A DNA stretch of 64,000 nucleotides from Chryseobacterium sp. CH25 (GCF_004119455.1 NZ_NRQT01000004.1:124001-188000), one strand, 5' to 3'. Positions 27,263 to 37,446 are shown, counted from the first letter of the stretch. Notes: generated by a model from the sequence alone, not told the origin. Numbers and translations: made by a program.

Positions 27263-29968
27263 TTATTTGATAATTACTTTTTTTGCCACTTTTTTACCGT
27301 CTACACTGAAGACCATAATATAGTTACCTTTTGTAAAGCTGGTAAGATCTATTCTGGTATCATTAGTGATATTGGCCTGGCTGTGTACCAGTCTTCCGGC
27401 AATATCAAAAATTTGTACCTCTGTAGAAGTATTCTTTTTCATAAGGATGTTAAACCTTCCATTGGATGGGTTTGGATAGATCTGGAATCCATCTTTCTCA
27501 AATACCTTATCATTTACAGCAAGAGTGGAGACCGGTTGTCTGGTACAAAGTTCGATGGCAGCGGCTTTTACTGTTCCAGAAGTAGTGTTTGCAGTAACGT
27601 TACTAAGTACATCTGAAGTGTGTAATGCTTTTATAAGCCAGTTTCCATTTGGATTTTGGCCATAATATCTGCTCAGATCCAGCCTTATAGGTTCTATGTG
27701 AGGATTAGTTCCAAGGTTAGAACAATTCATCAGCAGAGACTCACCTTCCTGATCAAAAGTGGCTTTCAGTGCATTGGTTCCAGAGCACTGTCCCAGCCAG
27801 AATATCTGATTACCCTGATCTGCAGGACCTTTAAGCATTAATGCTGATTCTTTGATATCAGTATAAGAAAGATCCATAATGATATTAATATCTTCAATCA
27901 AGGTTGTATTAGATACATTAATATTGATATTTGCAGGTGAACCTGGGCTGAATGCGAATGTTCCGCTGGCAGGATATTGTGTACAATTCATAGTTATATT
28001 GTAACCAATAGCAAAAGCCGGGCTGGCTGCATAGTAAATGTTTCCTACAGACTCTACAATTATAAATGCTTTTTCTGTTGGAGTAGAAGGAATGGTTATC
28101 ACTTCTTGTCCATCGTTAGATGTATTGGTAACAAGAGGAGTGAAAGTATTTCCTCCGTCTGTAGAAATTAAAATATTAACAGACTGAGTGCTAATTGGAG
28201 CAGTATTGGTACCAGCTACATTCCATTGTAAGAGGTGAGATGACCCTGGCGAGTAGTTCTGGTTTAATAATAATGACGTAATTTTAAATGGTCCGGTGTT
28301 TCCATTTATACTTACGATTGCCTCGTCTGCTGCTGTTTGTCCACCTCCGGCGGCATTATCTCTTACAAGACTTATGAATTTCATATTTCTGGCAACATCA
28401 GACGTCATATTCCAAGTACTGTATAAACTTCCTTCCAAGACTTCTTTAAGAGGTGGAAAGTAACGTGTTGGACTTGATACAGGGGGATATACTCTAAAAT
28501 TGGGAGTAGTAGCAGATTTGCGATCTGGAAAGGTAAAGCTTCCCGGTATTACAAATATAGGATTGGGAGGAGAGATATCAGCCTCTTCCCAGGAATATGT
28601 AAGATTGTTATTATCAGCATCACTGGCAACTGCAGTTAGTTTGAAGGCCGTTCCTTTAGGTATTGTGTAATCATTTCCAGCATTAACTGTTGGAGGATTA
28701 TTAGATAGATTAACTACTGTTGCACAACTTGTTGTTTTAATATAGTTATTGATTTGGCTTATGCTATAGTGAAGAAATTGGTCACTATGTTTATCTGCCA
28801 CATCATGAGTACCTGTAACACCGGGATAGCCCATAATTGTTGTGCCACTGCCTGGCTCCCTGTTAGCTCCAGTCTCAGGTAGATTAACGATAATAAGATT
28901 GGCATTTTCCGGTCTTGAAAATGTATGGTTTGCTCCAAACATATGCCCCATCTCATGAGCTGCAGCCATAGCATAGATAAAACCTTGCGGAGTAAAGCCA
29001 CCAATATAAGCGAAGCCCCCGTTACATACTGACCCAATCGCTGAAGCTTTTCCTCCACCTGTTTTCTGATTGGTAAATAACATTCCCAAATCATAATTGC
29101 TGCTGCCGATAGTGTTGTCAAGAGTTGCTTTAATTTCCTGGTCTAATGTTTGAGTAGTTGTAAACGTGGAATAAGGATCTGTAGTTTTATCTAAAAATAC
29201 CACCTGGTCATTATTGGCTACTAAATTCATGTGAATGGAAAGATCTCTCTCATAAACAGGATTAATATAACTCATTAGATTATTGATGACAGCTATAGAA
29301 TTGGCAAGAGTACCACCATGGTATTCACTAAATTCTCCATCTGCAGATGCAGCCAGCCTATAGGTTCTGAACTTCTTATCACTGGTATTATCACTAGGGA
29401 ATACTTTGGCTGCAGTACCAGAGTTTTTTTCCAGGACCTGGCATTCAAAATTGCTGATTTTTGAAAGTACTTCAGGAACTGCTGGACTAACAAGATATAC
29501 TGTAGCATCTTCAGTGGCAGGCTCAATTACTGTTGGTTTCTGATCAGGAATGAATATAATTATATTTAATCCTTTCGCTGAAAGACCGAAACTGATGGTT
29601 TTCTCAGGATGATTTACAGATATCCCCCTGTAGGATTTAATGTCAGGAAACTTAACAGCCAGTTCAGGTGCCATGTTTGATGTTTCATAAATACTGTATT
29701 TTTCAAACTTTCCATCCAATCCTGGAATATCTATGGTTACAGTAGATTGGGTTGCTAATCCTGTTTTCGATACTGGAGCTGCTTGTAATACAGATTTCAG
29801 CTGATTAATATCCAGCGTGTAGACATTGGAATAATCCGCTCCGATATTCCTTTTGGAATCAATTACATTTCTCTCATTGATTTTTGTTTTTTTCCAGAAG
29901 TTCTGTGCATGCAGACCTTGGCCTCCTATGGCAGCGATGGCCAAAAGTAGATAAAAATTTTTTTTCAT
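27263..29968 (-). CDS. Secreted reprolysin-like metallopeptidase with T9SS sorting domain
   Basis: This 901-residue secreted protease has a signal peptide ending in GLHAQ and a propeptide. The metzincin catalytic domain has its zinc site HEMGHMFGANH near residue 338 and a Met-turn TIMGYPG. An Ig/PKD-like region follows (PPTVNAGNDYTIPKG), then a proprotein-convertase P-type domain (about residues 665-810). The C-terminus is a type A T9SS sorting domain (FQIYPNPSNGRF ... GNYIMVFS ... KKVIIK). It is exported across the outer membrane by the type IX system and probably degrades extracellular protein. It is distinct from the DUF5117-type protease at 3564. Confidence 0.92.
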   Translation of the reverse strand: MKKNFYLLLAIAAIGGQGLHAQNFWKKTKINERNVIDSKRNIGADYSNVYTLDINQLKSVLQAAPVSKTGLATQSTVTIDIPGLDGKFEKYSIYETSNMAPELAVKFPDIKSYRGISVNHPEKTISFGLSAKGLNIIIFIPDQKPTVIEPATEDATVYLVSPAVPEVLSKISNFECQVLEKNSGTAAKVFPSDNTSDKKFRTYRLAASADGEFSEYHGGTLANSIAVINNLMSYINPVYERDLSIHMNLVANNDQVVFLDKTTDPYSTFTTTQTLDQEIKATLDNTIGSSNYDLGMLFTNQKTGGGKASAIGSVCNGGFAYIGGFTPQGFIYAMAAAHEMGHMFGANHTFSRPENANLIIVNLPETGANREPGSGTTIMGYPGVTGTHDVADKHSDQFLHYSISQINNYIKTTSCATVVNLSNNPPTVNAGNDYTIPKGTAFKLTAVASDADNNNLTYSWEEADISPPNPIFVIPGSFTFPDRKSATTPNFRVYPPVSSPTRYFPPLKEVLEGSLYSTWNMTSDVARNMKFISLVRDNAAGGGQTAADEAIVSINGNTGPFKITSLLLNQNYSPGSSHLLQWNVAGTNTAPISTQSVNILISTDGGNTFTPLVTNTSNDGQEVITIPSTPTEKAFIIVESVGNIYYAASPAFAIGYNITMNCTQYPASGTFAFSPGSPANININVSNTTLIEDINIIMDLSYTDIKESALMLKGPADQGNQIFWLGQCSGTNALKATFDQEGESLLMNCSNLGTNPHIEPIRLDLSRYYGQNPNGNWLIKALHTSDVLSNVTANTTSGTVKAAAIELCTRQPVSTLAVNDKVFEKDGFQIYPNPSNGRFNILMKKNTSTEVQIFDIAGRLVHSQANITNDTRIDLTSFTKGNYIMVFSVDGKKVAKKVIIK

Positions 29969-30186
29969 GTTTTTACTTTTTGGTTTTTTTTGTTATTAAA
30001 ATGATAATAATTTTGCTAAAAGTATAAATTTATCTCATATGTTGGAAATATTTTATTTTATGTTAAATTATTGATTGTCATGTGTTTGTGGTTATTATTT
30101 TCGTTTTAAAACCATATTGTATTTAAAAATGAAATCTTTATTTTTTATGAATAATAAAATTTTCTTGATAAAATCATAATTATATG
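29969..30186 (-). other. AT-rich leader region upstream of the secreted protease
   Basis: No gene is seen. On the minus strand a near-consensus -7 element TACTTTTA lies about 50-60 nt upstream of the protease start. Nothing else is recognised. Confidence 0.35.
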
Positions 30187-30227
30187 AAATTATAAAGCAG
30201 CCCATTTGTTGAACTGCTTTATAATTT
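30187..30227 (-). terminator. Hairpin terminator after the small membrane protein gene
   Basis: Perfect 14-bp arms AAATTATAAAGCAG and CTGCTTTATAATTT flank a 13-nt loop, 65 nt past the reconstructed stop of the 30293 gene. Confidence 0.7.
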
Positions 30228-30292
30228 ATTTTGTAAAGACAGGAAATAATCAGAAATATGAAGCTATAAAATATTTTACAACTGAATTAGAT

Positions 30293-30579
30293 CTATCTGT
30301 ATTTATCGATTCCCATTAATATATAGGAGATCATCAATACAAAAATGATGAGTAATGAAATACCGGTGGGAAGGAGCCATACTCCAGTTTTTTTCTGGTT
30401 TTAAAATATCTGAATATTATAAGAACCAATACGCAGATACTGAATACAGCCAGGATATTTAATTCTATAAATGATTGAGGAATCTGTCCGTCTTTATATA
30501 AATAAGTATACCACACATGCCAGATTCCAGCCAGTTGTAATAAGGTGATGATGATTGGAATAATATTTATTTTTTGCAT
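30293..30579 (-). CDS. Small multi-helix membrane protein (3' frameshift in this sequence)
   Basis: I do not recognise the family. The frame as written gives 81 residues with two helices (IIPIIITLLQLAGIW, ILAVFSICVLVLIIF) and then an implausible tail after KTRKK. Adding one A to the run of seven (plus-strand T at 30388-30394) gives KTRKKTGVWLLPTGISLL and a third hydrophobic helix ending GIDKYR, stop at 30293, 95 residues in total. The repaired tail is clearly a membrane helix, so I take it as the real gene. Its start is 3 nt past the stop of the lipoprotein gene upstream, so the two are an operon. Confidence 0.65.
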
Positions 30580-30582
30580 CTT

Positions 30583-31524
30583 CTATTTTGTGAAAACTTT
30601 ATACAGTTGCCTGTTATTGACAAAATAAATTGGGCTATTGATTTTAGAAGGAATTGTTTTAAATTCCGGATGGCTGCCTGACATTATTTTGAATTTTCCC
30701 TTTTGTTCATTCATAGATATATTGATGTAATAATATCCGGCTTCTAGCATATAGGGAATAGATAAAACATAATGATTTCCGCCGCCACCCCATACCCAGG
30801 ATTTATTCATCATGGTATAGTCATATTCTTCAAAAATATTTTTTGTAGCACGTGCATCTTCAAGAGACGCAAAATGTCTTTTAAATGTTGGAAGTATTCT
30901 TTTTGAAGTTGGCTGTAACAACGGATTTAGAAATTGATCCAAAGAATAAGGAACATTCAAAATGATAAATTGATCCTGTCCTGTATGTACATAAAGATCT
31001 TTATTTTTAAGCTCCTGTGTAAATGGAATTCTATCTTTCGGAATGTTATATTTAGCAGAAAAATATTTAATAAATAAGGAATCATTCATCTGACTGATTT
31101 CAGAATCTGATTTTTGAGCAAAGGTATTTTTTAGACTGTCTTCCATTCTTTTATATCTGGCAGACTCATCAATCGTTCTGATCGCCTGTTTTTTTAAAGA
31201 AATATCATGGAGAGCTTCATACTTTCCTTCTTTTTCTACAATAAAAAAGCCATTAGCATATACAAAAATACTGCTCTTAATACTGTGACTCTCACCTGTC
31301 TGGGTAGAATAGAAACTTATACTGTTCTTATGATGTGTATAAATCAGAGTAGAATCATTGAAGAAAATTTTATCTATTTCATTTATGATGGGCTGTATGG
31401 TAATGTTGGAATTAGAGGTGGCTGGAAAAACCGGAATATCTGGATGTTTATCCTGTCCTTTCTCTTCTTTACAACTTAATAGAAGAATAGAAAAGATTCC
31501 AAAAAGTAAGTATTTATTCATCAT
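30583..31524 (-). CDS. Hypothetical lipoprotein
   Basis: This 313-residue protein has a lipoprotein signal with Cys18 (ILLLSC) followed by a charged linker. The rest is a soluble beta-rich domain without a family I recognise. It contains a Trp/Gly-rich stretch MNKSWVWGGGGNHYVLSIPYM near residue 240. It is probably anchored in the outer or inner membrane facing the periplasm. The start could be either of two adjacent ATG codons (31524 or 31521). It is followed after 3 nt by a small membrane protein gene, which suggests a functional pair. Confidence 0.7.
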   Translation of the reverse strand: MMNKYLLFGIFSILLLSCKEEKGQDKHPDIPVFPATSNSNITIQPIINEIDKIFFNDSTLIYTHHKNSISFYSTQTGESHSIKSSIFVYANGFFIVEKEGKYEALHDISLKKQAIRTIDESARYKRMEDSLKNTFAQKSDSEISQMNDSLFIKYFSAKYNIPKDRIPFTQELKNKDLYVHTGQDQFIILNVPYSLDQFLNPLLQPTSKRILPTFKRHFASLEDARATKNIFEEYDYTMMNKSWVWGGGGNHYVLSIPYMLEAGYYYINISMNEQKGKFKIMSGSHPEFKTIPSKINSPIYFVNNRQLYKVFTK

Positions 31525-31600
31525 ATCATTATGTTTCTATACTTGCCTCTTCATCTGTATCCTCTGCTTTTATGATTAATAGTAATATCTGTTTTTAAAA

Positions 31601-32580
31601 TTATGGGTGTTTTGCTATATGCTTAGATAGAATAGAGTTAACAATTATACTGGCATGAACTCTGGAATTTTCAATGAACCACAGATGAGTATCTTTTCCG
31701 CCACAGACTACGCCTGCAAGATAGAGATTGTGAACATTGGTTTCCATAGTTTCAGGATTATAGAATGGGTTCAGACAATCACCATTAATTCAATTCCGGA
31801 ATTTTTCAGAAATTCAAAATCAGGAAGATAGCCGGTCATCGCCAGAACAAAATCATTTTCAAGCTTATGAAGTCTGTTGTTTTCATCTTTAAAAATTACA
31901 GAATTTTCTTTTACTTCCACCATTTCAGCATTAAAATAAGCCTTAATGCTTCCTTCTGCAATTCTGTTTTCAATATCCGGCTTCACCCAATATTTTACGC
32001 TTTTTGAAATTTCGGAATGGCGGATAATCATACTAACTTCAGCCCCTTTTCTATACGTTTCAAGGGCTGCATCCACAGCTGAATTGCTGGATCCTACCAC
32101 TACCACTTTCTGTCTTGCATAGGGATAAGGTTCAGTATAATAATGTTTCACCTTTGGAAGTGCCTCGCCGGGGATATTCATCAGATTAGGGATGTCATAA
32201 AATCCGGTGGCAATCACTACATTTTTGGCTTTATAATTTCCTTTCGTGGTTTCAATATCAAATACATCAAGAGCTTTGGATACTTTTAATACCTTTTCGT
32301 AAAGGCGAATATTCAGATTCTTTTGTCGGGCAATTCCCTGATAATATTCCAATGCATCTTGCCTTCCCGGTTTGGGAGCGGTGGAAATAAAAGGAGTTCC
32401 ATCAATTTCCAGTTTTTCAGCTGTTGAAAAGAAACGCATATATAAAGGATAATTGTACAGTGAATTGACAATGGTTCCTTTTTCTATGATTAAATAACTT
32501 AAGTTGTTTTTCTGGGCTTCAATTGCACAGTTGATGCCAATAGGTCCTGCTCCTATGATAAGAATATCCAAAATTTCCAT
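31601..32580 (-). pseudogene. ypdA: YpdA-like NAD(P)/FAD oxidoreductase, 3' frameshift
   Basis: This flavoprotein belongs to the YpdA family (putative bacillithiol disulfide reductase). The FAD Rossmann motif IIGAGPIGINCAIEA lies near residue 8, the NAD(P) motif VVVGSSNSAVDAALE near residue 165, and ATGFYDIP and AMTGYLPDF are typical. The written frame ends early at GIELMVIV. One extra A (plus-strand TT at 31785-31786) restores ELNGDCLNPFYNPETMETN. The tail then continues NLYLAGVVCGGKDTHLWF to a stop at 31601, giving 326 residues, the usual family length. The ATG at 32580 is used. The restored tail is the conserved FAD-binding end, so the gene is probably intact in reality. Confidence 0.86.
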
Positions 32581-32584
32581 ATTC

Positions 32585-32592
32585 CAAAGGTA
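32585..32592 (-). promoter_or_regulatory. Candidate -7 element directly before ypdA
   Basis: On the minus strand TACCTTTG ends 4 nt before the ATG at 32580, the same arrangement as at the LytTR gene. Transcription would begin at or next to the start codon. Confidence 0.55.
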
Positions 32593-32763
32593 CAATCTAA
32601 TTGGGAAAAAGTATTCATCAGAGGAGAGATAATAGGTATTTAGATAATAGACAGATAAATAGTAGACGGACAGATGAAAGACGGGATAGTCTGAAAAGGG
32701 AAGTCAGAAACTAGTGTTTTTAAATTGGAAATTATGATCGCACCCCGAATCCTGTATTGGCAT

Positions 32764-32771
32764 TAGTTTTG
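32764..32771 (+). promoter_or_regulatory. Candidate -7 element for the 32804 lipoprotein
   Basis: TAGTTTTG matches TAnnTTTG, 32 nt before the start codon. No -33 TTG is present at the normal distance. Confidence 0.4.
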
Positions 32772-32803
32772 GTGCTTTTTTATGTATTACAAAACTAAAA
32801 GAT

Positions 32804-33448
32804 ATGAAAAAACTACTCGTTGCAGTGATTGTACTTAGTTTGGCGGTGGCCTGTAAAAAAGAGGTCGGAAAGCCGGTTCCAAGCGAAATTGATACTATTA
32901 CCCGCGTACAGCCAAAGGATAGTGCAACAATTGCTAAAGAGAAGATCAAAAAAGAAGGAGAGCTTAAAAAGGTAAATGATGAGGTTTTACAAGCTTTAAA
33001 AGCCAAGGATTATAAAACATTTGCTTCATTTATTCATCCTGAGAAAGGAATTAGCTTCTCCATGTATGCTTTTGTTGATCCAAAAGCAGATAAGCATTTT
33101 TCTAAAGAAGATTTTGAAAAATATCAGCCTACCAAAACATTATTTACGTGGGGAGCAATGGATGGTTCTGGTGATCCTTATAAAGCAACAATCAATGATT
33201 ATCTTGGCAAATGGGTTTTCGCTGCCGATTTTACAGCATCCCAATATTCTCAGGGTAAATTTATAGGAGGTGGAAATTCTCTCAATAATCTTGAAAAAAT
33301 CTATCCTAATAAAGATTTTACAGAAAACTATATCAAAGGAACTGAAGAAAAGAGTGATATGGACTGGAAAACACTTCGTATGGTATTTGAAGAATTCCAG
33401 GGGAAATATTATCTGATCGCAGTGGTCAATGATCAGTGGACAATATAA
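32804..33448 (+). CDS. Hypothetical lipoprotein
   Basis: This 214-residue protein starts with a lipoprotein signal and Cys17 (SLAVAC), then a lysine-rich linker (to about residue 65). A compact domain follows that begins VLQALKAKDYKTFASFIHPEKG. That pattern (helix, then FIHPEKG, later FxWGxMDGSGDP) recurs in uncharacterised Bacteroidota lipoproteins, but I cannot name a family. It ends with FQGKYYLIAVVNDQWTI. It is a single gene convergent with the glycosyltransferase. Confidence 0.7.
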   Translation: MKKLLVAVIVLSLAVACKKEVGKPVPSEIDTITRVQPKDSATIAKEKIKKEGELKKVNDEVLQALKAKDYKTFASFIHPEKGISFSMYAFVDPKADKHFSKEDFEKYQPTKTLFTWGAMDGSGDPYKATINDYLGKWVFAADFTASQYSQGKFIGGGNSLNNLEKIYPNKDFTENYIKGTEEKSDMDWKTLRMVFEEFQGKYYLIAVVNDQWTI

Positions 33449-33454
33449 AATAGA

Positions 33455-33527
33455 GAAGCTGGATGTAGGAAGCAGGAAGAAGTTTTAGATATAAAATGTT
33501 ATTTCATAACTTCCTTCTTCCAGCTTC
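33455..33527. repeat. Imperfect inverted repeat between convergent genes
   Basis: GAAGCTGG ... GGAAGAAG on the left pairs with CTTCTTCCAGCTTC on the right. It may act as a terminator for both neighbours. The same CTTCCAGCTTCC vocabulary recurs at 39645-39672, so it is also a dispersed intergenic repeat. Confidence 0.5.
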
Positions 33528-33540
33528 AAACCTCCATTCT

Positions 33541-34830
33541 TTATAAAATTTCGCTTAATTGCTTTGTAAGATTTCTTCTGGAAAACTGTTCGATATGTTG
33601 AGTGTTTTCAGAAAGGGTTCCGTTTCTCCAAAGCTCAAATTTTTCAAGGATGAACTTCTTAACGGTTTCAGAATCATGATAACCGAAATGTTTTCCGGCT
33701 TGGGTTTCTTCCAGAATTTTAGCAACATCTGCCTGCTCCGGACCGAATGACAGGATCTGTTTTCCGGATGCCAGATATTCAAATATTTTTCCAGGGATAA
33801 TTCCTTTGGAAGATTCATTCGGGAAGTTGGTAATCAGAAGCATTTCCGAAGTCTGCATTTCTTCAACAGCTTTGCCATGTGGCAGGTATCCAAGATTTAC
33901 AATATGATCTTTCAGACTTGAATTTTCAATAGTATGAAGAATCTTATCATCAATTCTTCCAACAAATTTTAAGCTGAAATGCTTTGCAAATTCTGTATTT
34001 TCCTTTACCAGTTCATCTAATGCTTTCCAAAGATTCTCAGGGTTTCTAAGCTGCTCCAGAACTCCGATATAACTTAATACAAAGGTTGTGCTAGCCTCTT
34101 TTTGCTCTGTTCTTTCACTTGCATCACTTTCATCAAAACCGTTCGTAATACAAACAGCATTAGCCCCGGCTTTTCTGAAGTTTTCAGCATCCGTATAACT
34201 TGTTGCAAGGGTAATATCTGCTGTTTTAAACACAGCACTTTCCAATTGATGATGCTTCTTGTCTGAACTTTTGGTAAGTTTCAGATGTTTATAATAGGAG
34301 ATTTCTGTCCAGGGATCACGGAAATCTGCAATCCATTTTAAATTCGGTAATTTTTCTTTTAAACCCAATCCAATCAGGTGAAGAGAGTGGGGTGGACCTG
34401 AAGTTACAATCGTATCAATATTATTTTCTTTCAGATATTTTTCTAAAAACTGAATAGAAGGCTTTACCCAGAAAACTCTTGCATCAGGAATGAAAAAATT
34501 TCCTCTTACCCATATAGAAAGCTTGGATTTCCAGCTCTGGTTTTTTCCTACATCAAATTGACCGGCTTTGAATTTTTTGTTGCTTTTATTAAGCTTTTCT
34601 GCCAGCTGATAAGGTTCCCAGATTTTTGTTCTTACAATTTCAATGTTTTCAGGAACATCCTTCATCAGAGTCTCATCTATCAATGGATAGCTTGGGTTTT
34701 CCGGAGTGTAGATAATGGGTTTCCATCCAAAATCAGGAAGATATTTTGCAAACTTCAGCCATCTTTGAACACCAGGGCCTCCCGCAGGAGGCCAGTAATA
34801 GGTGATTATCAATATTTTCTTTTGTTCCAT
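33541..34830 (-). CDS. Glycosyltransferase, GT4-like
   Basis: This 429-residue GT-B glycosyltransferase transfers a sugar from a nucleotide donor. The N-terminal domain starts ILIITYYWPPAGGPGVQRWLKF, with the glycine-rich loop of group 1 enzymes. The C-terminal donor domain includes SYIGVLEQLRNPENLW and NESSKGIIPGKIFEYLASGK, where the conserved Glu and GK fit the donor-site motif. It is cytoplasmic or peripherally membrane-bound. It is the last gene of a leftward run after YfhO, which suggests a role in cell-surface polysaccharide or glycoprotein synthesis. The exact sugar cannot be told. Confidence 0.88.
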   Translation of the reverse strand: MEQKKILIITYYWPPAGGPGVQRWLKFAKYLPDFGWKPIIYTPENPSYPLIDETLMKDVPENIEIVRTKIWEPYQLAEKLNKSNKKFKAGQFDVGKNQSWKSKLSIWVRGNFFIPDARVFWVKPSIQFLEKYLKENNIDTIVTSGPPHSLHLIGLGLKEKLPNLKWIADFRDPWTEISYYKHLKLTKSSDKKHHQLESAVFKTADITLATSYTDAENFRKAGANAVCITNGFDESDASERTEQKEASTTFVLSYIGVLEQLRNPENLWKALDELVKENTEFAKHFSLKFVGRIDDKILHTIENSSLKDHIVNLGYLPHGKAVEEMQTSEMLLITNFPNESSKGIIPGKIFEYLASGKQILSFGPEQADVAKILEETQAGKHFGYHDSETVKKFILEKFELWRNGTLSENTQHIEQFSRRNLTKQLSEIL

Positions 34831-34877
34831 TTTTGGTTTAAATCAATCTTTGTCATTCTGAACGAAGCGGGGTAATG

Positions 34878-37415
34878 TTATGCTTTCTGTTCAATTAAAG
34901 TTTCTTTTTTCTTCTTATTCATCCAGAAAATTCCAAAGGCTGCCAGTGCGATAAATAAACCGAAGCTTAAAAGAGAAATCCATTTTCCTTTTTCAATCAC
35001 TTCCGGCTCAAATACCATTCTGATGTGATGACTTCCAGCAGGAACGTGTACTGCACGAAGTAAGTAATCTGCTTTAATATAAGGTACCTCTTTTTCATCA
35101 ATAAGAACTTTCCATCCATGAGGATAGTATACTTCAGAGAAAACAGCCAATTGAGGAGTTTTCGAATGAGATTTAAATTCTAACTCGTTAGGTTGGTATT
35201 TTGTTAAATTGATAAATGCTGTAGAATCTGCCTGAACAGGTTTATTGTTGAAATAAGCCTTATCGGAAGATGCAATTACAGCAGTTTTTTTATTGTCGAT
35301 TTCTCCGATAGATTTAATTTCTTCGTTAGGAGTATCTACAAATTTAAGATCGCTTACAAACCATGCATTTCCGTTAGCTTTAGGATTCGGAACCACCTGA
35401 GGCTGATCCGGACCTCCGAAAATCATATATTTTGCGTTCAGTAAGTTTAATATTCTTGGTGTTTTTACTGTATCAGCATTGGAGATATACTCATTCAGTA
35501 CATCATCATATCTTCTCAGTTTTACTGCGTGGTAACCACCAATTGATGCTTTAAAGTAAGAGGTGTTGGTTTCGCTGGTAACACCAAGGGTTTGGTTGTA
35601 AATTCTGTAGTGAGCTTTATCCTTATCAGCAATTGTTTCTAACGTCTTATTGATATTTACATTAGATAAAATAGATTCAAGATTGGGATTTCCCTGTACC
35701 TTTTCAGCTAACAGATCTGAACTTTCCGTCTGGAAAGGATTCTCTGCAAAGATCTTGTCTACATAGTTTTCGTCATTTAAATAACGCTTGTTAACGGTCC
35801 ACAGATCAAATAAGCTTACCAGACCAATTACCACTAAAGCAATGTTCGGATTAAGCTTTTTCTTTAAGCTAAAGAATAGAGCAGCAGCAGCAATTGCTAC
35901 ATAGATAAATGCTTTTACAGCGTCTGCTTTAAACAGTTTATATCTTTCATCCACCAGATAATCCAATAGGAAAGGTGGGAAGTAAGTTTTCTCTCCTGCT
36001 GTAGAAAAACCTAGTAATGATTTACCGAAGATTAAAAGAATTAATAGTAAACCTAATGTTCCGCCACTTACATATACCAGGATTTTCTGTTTGTATTCTT
36101 CAGTAAGTTTTTCATCCGTGAAGAATCTGTATAATCCTAAAATAGCGATGAGAGGAAATAATAATTCTACCACTACAAGGATAGAAGATGGCGCTCTGAA
36201 TTTATTGTAAAACGGAACGTAATCAATAAAGAAATCAGATAACGGCATAAAATTGCTTCCCCAAGCCAGTAAGATGGTCAGAACAGAAGCTCCTAAAATC
36301 CAGTATCGGTATTTTTTCCATGCAAAGAAGAATCCTAACAGTGCAAGGAAGCATACGATAGCACCCTGATATGCAGGTCCTGAAGTTCCAGGCTGGTCTC
36401 CCCAATAGGTCATTCCGCTGAAACCTTTTGAAATTCTGTCCATTTCAGCCTGTGATCCTACATTTTCCTGAACAAGCTCTTGTACCTTATTCATCATTTC
36501 TTTAGCTTCCGGTTCCTGGCTTCCACCACCCATTAATCTTGGGATGAAAAGGTTTAAAGTTTCCAGCTGTCCGTAGCTCCACATCAGCATACTTTCTTTA
36601 TCCATTCCGGATTTTCCTGAAGTATGGCTATCATTGGTTAAAATCTGTTTTCCACGAACGGTTTCCTTTACATATTCAGAATTGGCCATAATTCTTTGGG
36701 AATTCATTCCAACTCCAATAATGCAAGATGCTGCGATGATTCCTGAGGAAATCAGGAAATGTTTCATCGGAGTCTTTTTCTGGATCGCTCTGATTAGCTC
36801 GGAAAGGAATAAAAATCCTAAAGCCAGAAACAGATAGTAAGTCATCTGCGGGTGGTTCGCTGCAATCTGAAGTCCCATAAACAGGGTAGTAACAATGAAT
36901 CCCCAGATGTATTGTTTTCTGATATAAACCAGTAAAATTCCGGCTAAAAGCGGTGCAAAATATTCAATGGTATTTACTTTTCCATTGTGTCCTGCAGCAA
37001 TAATGATGTAAAAATAAGTGGAAAGTCCAAAGAAGGTGGCGCCCAGTAAGGCGTACTTCCAGTTTCTTACCACTACCATTCCCAAAAGGAAAAAACCTGC
37101 AAAAAGCAGGAAGAGATAATTAACCGGTCTTGGCAGGAAATTCAGGTTACTGTCGATCTTCTTAATGATGTCGCCTTTAAACTGGCTACCCATCTGGTAA
37201 GTCGGCATTCCCCCGAACATGGAGTCACTCCAATAGGTTTCATTTCCTGTGTTAGCTCTATAGTCTAGAAGTTCTTTTGCTCCTCCTCTGTACTGCACAA
37301 TATCATGCTGGAAAAGCTGTTTTCCTGAAAATACAGGAGTGGAATATAAAAATGCTAAAACTATAAATACTACTAATGAAACTGCAATATAAATTAAGTT
37401 TTTATTTTTTGCCAT
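34878..37415 (-). CDS. YfhO-family membrane protein
   Basis: This 845-residue membrane protein of the YfhO family has about 12 transmembrane helices in the first 540 residues, starting NLIYIAVSLVVFIVLAFLY. A large extracytoplasmic loop follows, then a soluble domain and a final helix before a Lys-rich tail. The C-terminal segment (VFSEVYYPHGWKVLIDEKEV) is a hallmark of the family. Its members resemble GT-C enzymes and have been linked to glycosylation of lipoteichoic acid in Gram-positives. The substrate in Bacteroidota is unknown. It lies between DUF4834 and a GT4 glycosyltransferase, consistent with envelope glycan work. Confidence 0.9.
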   Translation of the reverse strand: MAKNKNLIYIAVSLVVFIVLAFLYSTPVFSGKQLFQHDIVQYRGGAKELLDYRANTGNETYWSDSMFGGMPTYQMGSQFKGDIIKKIDSNLNFLPRPVNYLFLLFAGFFLLGMVVVRNWKYALLGATFFGLSTYFYIIIAAGHNGKVNTIEYFAPLLAGILLVYIRKQYIWGFIVTTLFMGLQIAANHPQMTYYLFLALGFLFLSELIRAIQKKTPMKHFLISSGIIAASCIIGVGMNSQRIMANSEYVKETVRGKQILTNDSHTSGKSGMDKESMLMWSYGQLETLNLFIPRLMGGGSQEPEAKEMMNKVQELVQENVGSQAEMDRISKGFSGMTYWGDQPGTSGPAYQGAIVCFLALLGFFFAWKKYRYWILGASVLTILLAWGSNFMPLSDFFIDYVPFYNKFRAPSSILVVVELLFPLIAILGLYRFFTDEKLTEEYKQKILVYVSGGTLGLLLILLIFGKSLLGFSTAGEKTYFPPFLLDYLVDERYKLFKADAVKAFIYVAIAAAALFFSLKKKLNPNIALVVIGLVSLFDLWTVNKRYLNDENYVDKIFAENPFQTESSDLLAEKVQGNPNLESILSNVNINKTLETIADKDKAHYRIYNQTLGVTSETNTSYFKASIGGYHAVKLRRYDDVLNEYISNADTVKTPRILNLLNAKYMIFGGPDQPQVVPNPKANGNAWFVSDLKFVDTPNEEIKSIGEIDNKKTAVIASSDKAYFNNKPVQADSTAFINLTKYQPNELEFKSHSKTPQLAVFSEVYYPHGWKVLIDEKEVPYIKADYLLRAVHVPAGSHHIRMVFEPEVIEKGKWISLLSFGLFIALAAFGIFWMNKKKKETLIEQKA

Positions 37416-37446
37416 GCTGGTTATTATCTTTTATTTCTTGGATTTT

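Noticed and set aside
28759..29121. A leftward overlapping frame inside the secreted metzincin gene
   Set aside because: It is the alternative frame across the conserved zinc-site region; the main frame carries HEMGHMFGANH.
33021..33266. An 81-codon rightward ORF overlapping the 32804 lipoprotein gene
   Set aside because: It is an alternative frame of a gene with a clear lipoprotein signal and consistent coding character.
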